Assembly (NCBI RefSeq): GCF_030272615.1 | Contig: NC_081405.1 | Location: forward strand, 653,066,920 to 653,130,919 | Length of the DNA stretch: 64,000 bases | DNA from: Cryptomeria japonica | Taxonomy: Eukaryota > Streptophyta > Pinopsida > Cupressales > Cupressaceae | Reading direction: 5' to 3' | The notes under the pieces: model-generated | Databases searched by the model: none | Seen by the model: only the letters and a program-made list of their open reading frames with translations | What the model was told of the DNA's origin: nothing | Part shown: positions 49,401 to 61,925 of the stretch, one piece after another | How the letters are laid out: the number at the start of each line of letters is the position of its first letter | How positions within the stretch are numbered: the stretch's first letter is position 1 | Position numbers and translations under genes: made by a program

Positions 49401-50000
49401 CAATTTAAATAACAACACTTGCATCTTCTTGGTACTCTACATTGACTTCATCTTCTTTTTCTTGATTTTTATTTAATCCGTTCACAATTTTATACTTTTT
49501 TTTTTTCACAATATACACCCACCATTCTCTTATGATCTTTTAATCTCTTTTATCAACTCCTCTTCATTACATTGTTCTATAGACTTTAAAAATGTTTTTC
49601 CACATAATTTTGACTCTTTGTCTGAACCTGGACACATATCCATACAAACTTCTCAAATATTCTACACTCTACGAAATCAACTTCAAAATGGACAATATAG
49701 ACAACATAAAACATACCCATGACATCCTTTTCTCAAGGTATTTTGGAACTATGATCATTTACCAAAAATAAACATAATCCTAGAAAAACTTAAAAAAAAA
49801 TTCTTATCTTCAAGCTCAACAACTCACCAAAAACTAGAGTCAACTCTTTTGCAACAACATGACCTTCAATCAAGCCATTCCTCTTTCTTTTGCAAGTTGG
49901 TGAACATCTCCTCTTCAAAGATCACTAATGGTTGCACAATCTTCTTTTATCCTTTAATGAGAGGATAAAAAGAAATTTTCTATTATTCAAAATGTTAAAA

Positions 50001-50952
50001 AATGATACCTAAAGAATTTATAATAGAAAAATAATTTTTTATAATATTAATACTTGACAAATCTTTAACTTCATGAAAAAAAGATAAAGAATATAAAAAT
50101 TAAATACGAATAAAAAGACCATCTTATAAAAAAGTTCAAAATTGAAATCAAAATTACCATTCAACATATCAATAAAAAAATATATCTTACAAATAATAAA
50201 TTCTAAAAATAATCATTTTGGAACTACAAATTATTATTCCTTAAATTACTTCGGTATACATATATTAAAAAAATCTACTATAACATTTATAGTGAATAAT
50301 TAAAAGTCTTAGCGATACAATTGCTAGCTTTTAAAACTAATATGTGTGTTCAATAGGATTTACATCTGGAAATCTCATTCTTTATTTTCTTTTTCAAGAA
50401 ATCGGTTGGCGATTTAAAAATTTAAAAATTAATTCTTTTTTGTCATTCTCAGTTGTCTTTCATGGTCTAAAACACTTTGAACTGGGCCACTCGAATTATT
50501 TGTGTACCTTCATTCACGTTGTTTTATGGGTTTAGCAGGTTCTGCAACATATTTAATTTTCTCCTGGAAGGCCCGCTGCCCATGTTCTTTTGCTATTCCT
50601 ATTATTAGTACTTATCTTTGGCTCTCAATTAATTAGTGTAATTAATATTTTTTTTATTATTTATCTTTTGTAATCTAAATTATAGCTTTTTAATTAAAAT
50701 ATTTAAAAAATTACTTAATAATTGGATAATTTGGTATTTTCTTTTTAATTTTATTTTTTAAATTAGAAGAAGTGCCGCATAGTGGCGAGTACTTGTCATG
50801 ATAGTATTGTAATAAAATATTTTCTCTAATTTTTAATTATTATAATTTTGAATTGTAATAAAAATATTTGAATTTTTATTTTAAAATTATGTTAGAATAA
50901 TTATATTTATGTAATATTAACTACAACTCTTATTTTAATTAAATAATATAAA
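50001..50952. other. AT-rich region with part of repeat A
   Basis: No gene. 50395-50530 matches 28730-28850 in the same orientation (CGATTTAAAAATT ... GTCTTTCATGGTCTAAAACA). The rest is AT-rich. Confidence 0.6.
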
Positions 50953-50978
50953 CTAGCAATTGCACTTTGGTGTGCAAT
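50953..50978 (-). other. Second Helitron 3' terminus
   Basis: Plus strand: CTAG (50953-50956), CA, ATTGCAC (50959-50965), a 6-nt loop, GTGCAAT (50972-50978). On the minus strand it is a 7-bp hairpin, then TG, CTAG and T, closely like 10139-10167. The element would extend to the right; its 5' end was not found. Confidence 0.65.
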
Positions 50979-51239
50979 GGGTATGCCAAAGAGGCGTGGA
51001 AGGTCAATTGGGAAAAATTTGGTCTCTTTTTTGGATAAATTTGTGTAGTGCATGAGGTCAATTTGTGGCCATGTTGTTGTTTGTACAACAAAGGACTTAA
51101 TTGAGAGGTGATAGCTTAAAATCAACAATGCATCCACCTACAAGGATTCGATCATAACTAAGATGAAACCTTTGAATTGAGAAGATAATCAAGTTTTATT
51201 AGCAATGGGCTCATATTATCTTTGTAATAGGGTGAGCGG
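50979..51239 (-). other. Possible Helitron body, unidentified
   Basis: Normal-complexity sequence right of the terminus (includes GGGTATGCCAAAGAGGCGTG). A 76-codon minus frame gives no recognisable domain. Confidence 0.4.
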
Positions 51240-51822
51240 AAGAGTGAAGTTGAGATAGAGATAGAAAGAGGGGTAAGAGTAAGAGAGAGATTGGTAAAGA
51301 GATAGATATAGAGATGGAGAAGAATATGAAGATATAGTTGGATTCAAAGATAGAGATGGAGAATGGGGAGAGGACATGGAGAGAAGGAGAGAGATATGAG
51401 AGAGATAGAGAGAGAGGGGGAGAAGAATATATAGATATTGAAGAGAAAAATAAATAGTTGGAGAGAGATGAAGGTATAGAAAGATAAAGATAGAGAAAGA
51501 AAGTGATATATAGAGAGAGGGAGAGATATAGTAGTATAGAGAGATCGAAATAGAGGGATAGATGAAAGAAGTGATAGGGAGAGATAGATATAGAGAGGAA
51601 AAAGGATATGGATATAAAGGTCCAAAAAGAGGGAGAATGAGAGAGATATGGATGGATGGAAGGAGAAATTCCTAGAGATTAGGGGGAGAGATGAAGATAG
51701 AGGTAGAGATGAAGATAAAGCAAAAGAGGAGGGAAAAAAAGATAGAGCAAGGGAGAGGGGGAGATAAAGAGGGAGAGACAAAGAGGAAGAGATGGAGAGA
51801 GATATAAAGGAAGAGGGGGAGA

Positions 51823-51876
<54 letters not shown>

Positions 51877-51970
51877 GGTAATATAAAGAGAGGGATGGTT
51901 GAGAGAGAGGGAGTGGGGGGGAATTGATATAGATAGAGGAAAATATAGATAGATAGAGAGAGGTAGAGAT
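51240..51970 (+). repeat. Purine-rich low-complexity block, part 1
   Basis: Nearly all A and G with scattered T: GAGA, GATA and AGAGGGGGAGA words, plus an AT run and (GA)n near 51827-51876. The last 90 bp (51881-51970) recur almost exactly at 54171-54262. Confidence 0.9.
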
Positions 51971-52262
51971 TGTTGGCCTTTTGGATATGTTGATATGGTT
52001 TTGTCATTGATGTCAACACTTTTCATCACTTGTCAACACTTATCAGCACTTGGAGATTTTGGTTATGTTCACCGGCAAGTCAGAGACTTATGTAAAGTCA
52101 TCGGTATTAAATTCATCGACAGATTATATTGTTCACCGACACTTGGAATGACTTAGAAACTACTTGGTTATGTTGAAGACATTATTTGATCACTTGGTTT
52201 TGGCGATTTGGTTAATTGTTTATTCGGGTTTGCATATTTGTTGTTACCGGCAAATAGGTCCA

Positions 52263-52695
52263 GAAAAAGCACCACCAATGGAGCATTTTTTCTTGGCAGT
52301 AGGCTAATTTCATGGTTGAGCAAGAAATAGAGTTGTACAAGTCTATCAACAACAGAATTAGAATATGTTGCAGCAGCAACTAATTGTGCACAGGTATTAT
52401 GGATCAAGAAAATGTTGAAGGACATAAAGGTAAAATGCAAGGAACCTATAACTATCTACTGTGATAATATGGCAGCAATTGATATATCAAAGAACCCAGT
52501 ATTTCACTCTAAGACTAAACATGTTTCTACCAAATTCAATTTTCTAAAGGAAAATGTTGAAGCAAAAGAAGTGAAATTGGTTTATGTGAATACTAAAGAG
52601 CAGATTGCAGATATTTTTACAAAGCCTTTGCCTAAGGAAACATTTGAGTATCTCAGATTGCAACTTGGAGTCCTACCCCCACCGGTAGAGACCTA
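52263..52695 (+). pseudogene. Copia RNase H C-terminal fragment
   Basis: In one frame: GAFFLGSRLISWLSKK, then a TAG, SLSTTELEYVAAATNC, YCDNMAAIDISKNPVFHSKT, KHVSTKFNFLKE and ADIFTKPLPKE, ending TAG near 52695. This is the last third of a Copia RNase H. It has no N-terminal part because of the deletion at about 52262. Confidence 0.88.
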
Positions 52696-53047
52696 GACAA
52701 TTGATGTTTGTCATCAACCGACAGAATTAACAAAGAAATCTTTTATTTCGGCTTTCATGAGGAGAACTATTTCTCAGGGGGAGTAGTTGGTATAATAAGT
52801 TGGTATTTTGTATTTGGTTTTGTATTGCTTTGGCATTTGATGTCAAAGGGGGAGAGATTGATATGGAAAAACACATTATATTTTTCTTTTGGGAAAGATT
52901 ATTCCTAGGGGGAGAGATATTATGTATTTTTTATTTTTGGTTAATGATCTCTTTGGGAGATTGTTGGTTTTTGGTTTTTGGCTTTTCTGTTTTGGCACTT
53001 TGATGGTTTTTCCATCTTGTGTTGCCATCAATGCCAAAGGAGGAGAT

Positions 53048-54078
53048 TGTTGACATTTTGGATATGTTGATATGGTTTTGTCATTGATGTCAGCACTTGT
53101 CATCGCTTGTCAACACTTATCAGCACTTGGAGATTTTGGTTATGTTCACCAGCAAGTCAGAGACTTATGCAAAGTCACCGGTATTTGGTTCACCGTTAGA
53201 TTATATTGTTCACCGGCACTTGGAATGACTTGGAAAATACTTGATTATGTTGAAGACATTATTCGATCACTTGGTTTTGGCGATTTGGTTAATTGTTTAT
53301 TTGGGTTTGCATATTTGTTGTTACCGGCAAATAGGTCCAGGATAAGCACCAACAGACATATCTATTCCAGATCAGCACGACACATTATGGAGATGATTTA
53401 TTATTATTATTGTAAATGCATTGAGCCGACATCATGCATCGGATATTGATTTACTGGTAATTGATTTTATTGTAATATATTTTAGAGAGCCAGCCTATTC
53501 AATTGGTCTTCGATTATGGTATAAATGTAAGATCTCATTTGTGAGATTGAAGTGTGAATGCGAAAAAGATTGCAATAAGGTATATGTGAAAATAAGCAGA
53601 GCTATACACGTAGAAATCATTTGAAGGTTGAAGGAAAGATTTTGTGAAGCCAATCAGAACTAAACCGGTACTGAATCCAGCATATGAAGATGCTATTTTA
53701 TGTAGTACATTATCATTGGATTTAACCATCCAATTGTAGTCAGTGTGACTCTCATTTTGTGTCTAAGTAGTGAGCTCTAGGCAGTTGGCCTTTCTGCATG
53801 TGCAGAATCCATATTGTACACACATACTATCTGCAGTAGTATCATTTGATTGTGGGTAAGTCTTCCCACCGTGGTTTTTCCCCTTATAGGGTTTCCACGT
53901 ACAAATATTTGTGTTATGTGTTGTGGATGTTATTGTCTTTCTGTTTCATGCATTAATCTTCACCGGTACTGCAATTAATTGTTAAGACTATCTACCAACA
54001 TAAAGTTTGGTTTACTGGTATTAAGCATTAAGTTAATTTTGGCACTGCCCCCCTCGTAGTTGTCTCCGGGACCTAACA
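53048..54078 (+). repeat. 3' LTR of deleted Copia element (1,031 bp)
   Basis: Starts after the purine tract AAAGGAGGAGAT and ends CCTAACA. It contains repeated CACCGG words and a GTGAGCTCTAGGCAGTTGGC segment shared with the solo LTR at 57664-58474, so the two belong to related families. Confidence 0.85.
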
Positions 54079-54640
54079 ATAGATATATATATTGGAAGAG
54101 AAAGAGAGAGATATAGAGATAAATAAGGGGATAGGGAGGGAGAGATGGGGAGGAATAGAGAGGAGGGTAATATAAAGAGAGGGATGGTTGAGAGAGAGGG
54201 AGTGGGGGGGAATTGATATAGATAGAGGAAATTATAGATAGATAGAGAGAGGTAGAGATATATGTATAGAAAAAGATCTAGATAGACGGGCCGAAAAGAG
54301 ATGGAGAGAAATATAGAAAAGATATATTGTGCAAGAGATATGGAGAAAATGAGAGAGAGGGGGGTAAGAGTGAGAGAAAGGAGCTGACAAAGACAAGTAA
54401 TAGAGACAGGTATAGACTTTAGAGAGAGGGAGAGAGATAAAAAGGGGGAAAGATAGAGATAGAGAGAGAGGGAGAAACGTGGAGTATGTGTATATACATT
54501 ATAGATCAGAAGTAGAGAAATATAAAAAGAGGGAGTGATGGGGAGATAGGGAGAGATAAGATAGAAAGAAGGAGAGAAGCGATATATAAGGATATAAAGA
54601 GATAGATATAGGGATAGAAAGGATCTAAAGAGTAAATATT
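54079..54640 (+). repeat. Purine-rich low-complexity block, part 2
   Basis: Continuation of the purine block after the Copia insertion. 54171-54262 repeats 51881-51970. Confidence 0.9.
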
Positions 54641-55164
54641 GATGCACATGAATGGGGACACAATCCAAAAACAAGATTCAAATGTTGGGTATGTGCAAGA
54701 TCATGGGGGGCCAAAAAGTGGCAATGGAGAAAAAAAAGCGTTTTAAACCTTTCCAAACACGCCAAAATCCGCTTTGACTTTTTGTTTGGGTTGGCCAAAA
54801 TTTGAATTTGGTTTGGTAATACCAAACCAAATTGGATATCCATTAATATTGGATATCTAATATTAATGGGCATCTAATTTGTGATGTCTCTATTGTGATT
54901 TCATACTTTTTCAAATCGGATATCCGTTTTTCTCAATATAAAAAGTATAGTTTAATAAAATGGGCATAACTTTTGTGTTTCTTATCAAAATTTTGATTTT
55001 TATAGGCATTGGAAAGTTAATTCAGAGACCTATCAAATGGATAAGATAGTTTTATGATACTATATACCAAAACTTAATTATAATCATTTGAAGTTAGTCC
55101 TTCAATTTTAAAACTTTAAATACTCACAAATTTTGCATACAAAGTCTCATTTTTTTGCTATCAC
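54641..55164. other. Spacer between purine and pyrimidine blocks
   Basis: Ordinary AT-rich sequence with a short GGATATC repeat (54834-54860, AATTGGATATCCATTAATATT twice in variant form). No gene. Confidence 0.6.
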
Positions 55165-56283
55165 CTCCTTTATCTATCACTTGTCTATCTATACTTATAT
55201 AAATATATTTTATCTATCTCTTTCTTCTCTACTTATGTCACTTATTTTCTCATCCCATCTAGATAAATAAATTCCCAAGTTACATGCATCTTTGCATATA
55301 TCTCCATCTTTCTATTCCTATCTCTCCCTCTTCCACTCCATCATTGTCACTCCTTATTTCTATATTTCTCTCTAATAATCTCTCTTCTCTCTATTTATCT
55401 CTGTCCTATACCTTATCCTACCTATACTTATATATTACTTGTCTCTATCACCTCCTTTCTCTCCATGTCTTGTCCCCTATATCTCTATATCCCTATAGAT
55501 CTATCTTCATGTATATTTATATCTCATTTTCTCTAAATCTCACTTATTCACTCCATCTCTCCCTCCATTTGTCTTACTCTCTCTATCACTTTCTATCCAT
55601 ATCTATCTCTATCTCAATATTCACATCTCCATCTCTTTCCCTATCAATCTCTCTTTATATATGTTCCTCTATCTTTATATATCTTCATCTATACATTATT
55701 AATCTACTTCTCTGTCTCTTCCTCTATCGCCCTCTTGAAGTATCTTTCCCTTTCTCGACCTTTATCTCTTTATTTACTCCATCTTTATATATCTCTGGCT
55801 CTCTCCCCACATCCTTCTCTATAGTGCCTTTATATATCTCTATATCTCCCTCTTTCTCTCTCCCCCTCTCTATCTATCCCTATCTATAATATATATCTCT
55901 CTTTCTCACTCTCTTGCACTATCTATATCTCTCTATCTATCGATATTTCTCTTCCATTATATCTCTCTATCTCTTCATTTTTTTTTATCTCACTCTCTTT
56001 ACCCCTCTCTATCCATTTTTCTCCATTCTCTCTTTCTCTATATTTATTCATCTCCCTCTCCCTTTATCTTCATTTTTTATCTCTATCTTCCTCTCTCCTT
56101 TTCAATATCTAGATATGTCTACCTATTTCTATCCATCCTTGTCCTTTAATTTTTCTCCCTCTCACTTCATACTCCTTAATATCTATATCTCTTTCTATAT
56201 CCTTGTCCTTTAGTTCTTCTCCCTCTCTTTAGATCTTCACCTCTCTTTACCCTTATATCTCTCCTTACTTGAAACTTATTACA
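55165..56283 (+). repeat. Pyrimidine-rich low-complexity block
   Basis: CTCT, CTAT and TATCTC words throughout. On the minus strand it resembles the purine block at 51240-54640, so the two blocks face each other as a diffuse inverted pair. Long Ser/Leu/Tyr/Ile frames here are composition artefacts. Confidence 0.9.
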
Positions 56284-57663
56284 TATGGTCTCCTAAGGGG
56301 TTATATGGTGTCCTAAGGGGTCATAGAACACCATACGACCCCTTAGGACACAATATGACCCCTAATGATACCATATGGTCTCCTAAGGGGTCATATGGTG
56401 TCCTAAGGGGTCATAAAACACCATATGACCCCTTAAGACACAATAAGACCCCTAATGACATGATATGGTGTCCTAAGGGGTCATAAGACACCAAATGATC
56501 ACTTAGGACACCATACGATCCCTAATGACACAATGTGGTGTCCTAAGGGGTCATATGGTGTCCTAAGGGGTCATAGGATACCATACAACCCATAGCACCA
56601 TATAGTGTCCCAAGGGGTCATATGGTGTCCTAAGGGGTCATAGGATACCATACAACCCATAGCACCATATAGTGTCCCAAGGGGTCATATGGTGTCCTAA
56701 GGGGTCATAGAACACCATATGATCCATTAGGATATAATATGACCCCTGATGACACCTAAGGGGTCATATAGTGTCCTAAGGGGTCATAGGACACCATATG
56801 ACCCCTTAGGACACCATACGACCCTTACAAGACCATATGGTGTCCTAAGGGGTCATATGGTATCCTAAGGGGTCATATAACACCATATGAGCCCTTAGAA
56901 CACAAGAAGACCCATAACGACACGATATGGTGTCACGAGACACCATATGACCCCTTAGGACACAATATGACCCCTAACGATACCTAAGGGGTCATATGGT
57001 GTCCTAAGGGGTTATATGATGTCCTAGGAACCTTTAGGACACAATATGACCCTTTAGCACACAATGCAACCCCTAACAATACCATATGGTGTCCTAAGGG
57101 GTCGTAGGACACCATATGACCCGTTAGGACACAATATAACCCCTAACAACACCTAAGGGGTCATATTGTGTCCTAAGGGGTCATAGGACACCATATGACC
57201 CCTAACAACACAAAATGACACCTAACGATACCTAAAGGGTCATATGGTGTCCTAAGGGGTCATAGAACACCATATGACCCCTTAGGACACCATATGATGC
57301 ATAATGACACCATATGGTTTCCTAAGGGGTCATATGGTGTCCTAAGGGGCTGTAAGACACCATATGACCCCTTAGGAGATCATATGACCCATAACAACAT
57401 AATATGGTGTCTTAGAGGGTCATAGAACACCATATGACCCGTTAGAACACCATACAACCCATAATGACACCATGTGGTGTCCTAAGGGGTCATAAGACAC
57501 AATATGACCCCTAAGGACATAATATGACCCCTAACAACATCATATAGTGTCCTAAGGGGTCATAGGACACCATATGAAGCCTTAGGAAACCATACGACTC
57601 CTTACGACACCATACGATGCTTTATGACACCATATGGTGTCCTAAGGAGTCATGTGGTATCCT
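56284..57663. repeat. Decamer-module satellite, block 1
   Basis: Built from 10-bp modules ATGGTGTCCT and AAGGGGTCAT and their reverse complements, mostly in strict 10-bp register, with point variants. Neighbouring modules in opposite orientation form many short palindromes. The run 57120-57560 matches 61960-62400 closely, so a longer period exists. Confidence 0.95.
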
Positions 57664-58474
57664 TTTTGGCATACGTACACTCCAATGAGACATTGTAGGT
57701 GATTGAAGGTTTTATCATTGATGGAAACCTTACAATCCTATGACACTGGCAATGCATTCCACCGGCACTAGCAAAATCAGACTCTACACTAGCACACAGG
57801 TCACCAACACCAACAGTGAAAGGTAGCATACCAGCACAGAGACCGACAGGATTTTTGTTGTAATATATTTTGTTTATTATTTTTAAAATCATTTTAAGCC
57901 AACTTGGAAAGTTGTAAAATGACTCTTATATAAGAGAGATCATTATAGAAGATTTTGTAATGAAGTAAGCAAGAGGAATGTAATTAGGCGAAATAAGGCA
58001 AACCTATTATGCGAATTATAGGTTAAGGGTTTATGTAAGAAGCAGAGTAGAAACCGGTACTGGATCTGGCATTATAGATGCTATTTTGAAGTAGTACAAG
58101 ACATTGGATTTATACAATCCATTTTTGTAAGTCAGTGAAACTTCCCATTTTGTATTTTAGCAGTGAGCTCTAGGCAATTGGCCTTCCTGCATGTGCAGGC
58201 CCCTCTTGTAGCAGTAATATTCTCTTATTGGCCAGTAAGTGAATATTGTGGGTCACAAATCCTAGCGAGGTTTTTCCCACACCGAGTTTCCTCATTAAAT
58301 CCTTGTGTTATGGTGTGTTTTTCATGTGGTTGTTTTTATCTCTGTTTATTGCATTACTTTCTGCTTACCGATACACAGTATTAATATGCTCTACATGTTT
58401 TAAGTTAAGAAAATATATTAACCAGTTAGATACTGATTCACCCCCCCCTCTTAGTATCTGTGGGAATCCTAACA
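57664..58474 (+). mobile_element. Solo LTR of a Copia-type element
   Basis: 811 bp, from TTTTGGCATACG (expected TG start mutated) to AATCCTAACA. It contains the GTGAGCTCTAGGCAATTGGC and TTTTTCCCACACCGAGTTTC segments and a C-run before TTAGTATCTG, as in related Copia LTRs. Flanks ATCCT (57659-57663) and ATCCC (58475-58479) are the target duplication with one change. The satellite modules rejoin correctly if it is removed. Confidence 0.75.
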
Positions 58475-58800
58475 ATCCCAAGGGGTCATATAACACCATA
58501 TGGCCCCTTGGAAAACAAGAAGACCCATAACAAATGATATGGTGTCCTAAGGGGTCATATGGTGTCACGAGCCACCATATGACCCCTTAGGACACAATAT
58601 GACCCCTAATGATACCTAAGGGGTCATATGGTGTCACGAGCCACCATATGACCCCTTAGGACACAATATGACCCCTAATGATACCTAAGGGGTCATATGG
58701 TGTCCTACGGGGTTATATGATGTCCTAGGAACCTTTAGGACACAATATGACCCCTTAGAACACCATACAACACCTAACGACACCATATGGTGTCCTAAGG
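58475..58800. repeat. Decamer-module satellite, block 2
   Basis: Same 10-bp modules. A unit of about 75 bp (CACGAGCCACCATATGACCC...) occurs twice in direct succession at 58560-58700. The block ends at the TAAGG duplication of the next insertion. Confidence 0.95.
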
Positions 58801-61123
58801 TGTAAAGATGTAAATTAATCTATAAGACATAATCTACTCTTTATTCATAAATAAACTCATAGGTCAATTAAGAAGTCTATTTCATACATAATATAAAGAA
58901 ATATCAATAAGTTGATAAAACAACCATAGATATCAAAGAGTTAAATACAATTTTCATGTAAAATGAAAGGTACAAATTTCTCAATATATATATATACATA
59001 TCCTTATTCCCTACTTAGGCTTTCATATCACCTTAAGTAATATACAAATAGAAAGAAGGTGAGATACATCCGTTGATCTCCATTCTGAGTCGCTTCCTTT
59101 CAGTCCTTTGAATGAAGACGAGAACAAGATTTAGGCGCTTTTTCCGCCCAACCTTGAAGCTTACGCTTCCCCGAAATTCTTGGTCAATCAAGAATACCCA
59201 GCCCTGCATGAATTGTTTTAACCAAAGAATTTGAAAGACAAGAGGGAATCTAGTGCATGCCTAGATGATACAAGCATTTTCATTTTTCTAATTCTTTTAA
59301 GAAACAAGCATTCATTATCAATCAAGGATATGGTAGAGAGCATAAAATAAAGAATTCCATCTATTTCTATGGATAATTCAAATCATTACTCGACCAAGTA
59401 TAATGCCATGCATAGCAAAAATAAATAGTTGGAAATGCAACTATTCTCTCTAAGATTCCATATTTAGCACCCATCCCGGAAGGTAACTATCTATACACAA
59501 GCCTTTCCATAGTTTGGTTCCCAAAAACAAGAATACATTTTAAGAATACAATCTTTTGACTAATTGAAATGACATCTTCCCTATTACTGTCGTAAAATAA
59601 ACACTATTTCATCTCTTTCACCTAATTGAATACAATCTTTCAAAATTTGAAAAGCAATATAATTTCATCAACAATTTTCGAATAGATACAAGTAAAAAGG
59701 TGTATCACAAGTATGATTTTCTTTCATATAAAGGAATAAAGTATGAACACACATTCTTTAAAGAATAAAATTAACTATCTTAACTACTTCAATATATATT
59801 CCACCTAAATATTTCTTTCTTCATCTATTCAAGGAATAAAAACACATATTCAATTAAAATATGGGATATCATAAAAGAAATCTTATACTACAGACAAAGT
59901 TTTAACTCTTTAACTTCCTTATTGCAATTATAACCAAAATAAAATAAGATTCCGACCTCTTTACGCTTGAAACTGGTTTTTGAAAGATCTATGTCGTGCC
60001 TCCTCTAAATGGATCTACGTCTTCCTTGATTGCTTGAAAATCTATCACCAATCTCTTATTCTTCTTCTAACTCTGTTCTAAAACAGTGCTCTCTCTCTCT
60101 CTCTGCAATTCTATCTTAATATCTTTCTATCTGCTCTGCTATTTTCTATCTCTTTTGTTCCTCTCTCCGTGTTTGTTTTCCTATCGATCCTATGCATGTA
60201 TTTATTCTTAATTTCCCTTATGATATCTCCTAAGTTTGAGGCTTGGTTATGGTTATCAAATTAAAGTCTTTTTCTTGCATCTTGATAGGTCTCCAACTTA
60301 ACTATCTCACGTTTTCATAATGCTATCAGTTTAACCATATCTCTAGTCTATACATCTTGGAGAGATGGAAGTTTTAATTACATCTTCTGCAGTTTGGGGT
60401 AGATGAGTCAACTTCTTCTCACCATGCATCGTGGAGTTTGTAGCTTCCTAACATTTGCATCTCTAACTCTATGGCACCACGTGCCTGCTAAATTTTCCCT
60501 CTCGTGGTTACATGCCAAAGATCGAGGACTATTTCCAAAGCTATCTTTGTGGAACTAGCAGTTGATTACAATCACCGTGGGATGAGGGAGTAATCTGCAG
60601 TTTAAGTTAGCCATAAGCTAAGGGTGAGGAGTGTCTGTTGTTCGAGGAGTTCTGCAGTTACGTGGACTACTCTCTTGCTTGGTGGGGAGGTCGACCTTGC
60701 CAACTATCACTTCTGCTTCATGTCTAACTGTTCTCTTCTGATGGTAGATGAAATGATTACATGATATCTATCGAATTCCTCTACTAAACCATTGGGTAGC
60801 ATGCAACGTTGGATTATACTACAAGCATAATTATCGCCATCGTTGCCAAGTCTCTAAGTCCGCGTTTACTGTTAGTCATGGTGTCTAGTCGGCCACCTTC
60901 ATCGGCTTCCCTACTAACATACGACACAGTCGCTAACTTAAGTCTAAGTCTAAAACCCACCACCTTTGCATTACAAGGTTAAATTAAATAAAACAATATC
61001 ATATTAAATAAAATATATATATCGCATTCAATTTAAATAAAAAGAAAGCCTAATTAAGACTTTTAAGATGTTTTATAAATTAATAATATAGATATATGCA
61101 TATATATCTATATATATATATGA

Positions 61124-61173
<50 letters not shown>

Positions 61174-61925
61174 CATTCGATTTATTCATATAAAGATAAA
61201 ATAAAAACATGATAATATGTATATTCATGCATAACTATTAATCTATCATTTTGAATTGACAAGATTAATTACTTTCAAAGTATAACTTAACTTATAAACA
61301 ATCATCGAATTTTTATGTATGCGAAATCCATACAATCATCTAATCGATGAGACCATAATACTTATTTCTCAACGAACAAAATAATCAACTTCATACCATT
61401 GAAATCATGTCAACATAAAGTTCACATTCTAAATCAGATTTAATAAAAAACTTTTAACTCGCTAATTAATTAACTGTAATTTCAAATATGCAATCAACAT
61501 AACGACTAATTTTTACTCAAATTATTTCAATTTAAAATAAAAATTGATGAAGTCGCAATTCAAACAATGATGCCTTAACAAAGTCATATTTGCACAAATA
61601 ATTTTCTATTGTGGTGTGTGAGATTCCCCTAGTCTACCGAAGTCATAAGTTAAAAACAACTCTACCTAAGTCATGTTCTCACCTTCAACTTCGTTCACTT
61701 GTCCCTGCATCACTTGCACTCAATAATTCATCAGCATTGACGATCCCCAATTACGATAATACTAGTTATTGAATTACGTATTGCATGAATAAAATGCATA
61801 CATCATTTCCTTACAACTGAATTATCATAAAAAAGAATGCTCATATCTATTTCAATTTCAATGCATAAATAAAAACCTACATTATATCTCTTAAATACAC
61901 ATTATCAAAAATACGGTTCGTGATA
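58801..61925. mobile_element. Unclassified 3.1-kb insertion in satellite
   Basis: Interrupts the satellite, with a 5-bp duplication TAAGG at 58796-58800 and 61926-61930. It starts TGTAAAGATG and ends TTCGTGATA. A 5-bp duplication and a TG start fit an LTR; the end would be CA with one C-to-T change, so it may be a large solo LTR. No coding domain was found. Contains a pyrimidine-rich stretch with (CT)n near 60088-60105 and a CA microsatellite at 61129-61172. Confidence 0.6.
61129..61172. repeat. CA microsatellite
   Basis: About 21 CA dinucleotides inside the 3.1-kb insertion, preceded by an irregular TATATATC stretch. Confidence 0.95.

Larger units (their letters stand above)
46927..50000 (-). 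mobile_element. Decayed Copia interior with captured gene piece
   Basis: Minus-strand order: 49990-49540 matches E2 interior 39590-40090; then gag and protease remnants (49400-48880); then about 1.2 kb of unidentified sequence (a 90-codon frame at 47980-48252 is not recognised); then an eIF4A-derived piece; then AT-rich sequence ending in a purine tract and the 3' LTR. Integrase, reverse transcriptase and RNase H were not found. Confidence 0.7.
51971..54078 (+). mobile_element. Internally deleted Copia element
   Basis: A partial 5' LTR (51971-52262) runs directly into the RNase H end of pol (52263-52695), followed by a 3' non-coding part and a complete 3' LTR (53048-54078, TGTTGACATT to CCTAACA). 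The two LTR starts match over about 290 bp. The rest of the 5' LTR, PBS, gag and most of pol are missing. It sits inside the purine-rich block. Confidence 0.85.

Noticed and set aside
51344-52029. Ser/Leu/Tyr-rich minus-strand frames of 115-145 codons
   Set aside because: Translation of purine-rich simple sequence; composition explains the lack of stops.
51966-54083. Target duplication for the Copia element at 51971-54078
   Set aside because: Flanks are GAGAT and ATAGA; similarity comes only from purine-rich sequence, so no duplication is claimed.
54033-54674. 213-codon minus-strand frame
   Set aside because: Same simple-sequence artefact in the purine-rich block.
55284-56213. 201- and 99-codon plus-strand frames
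   Set aside because: Pyrimidine-rich simple sequence, repetitive Leu/Ser/Ile/Tyr only.
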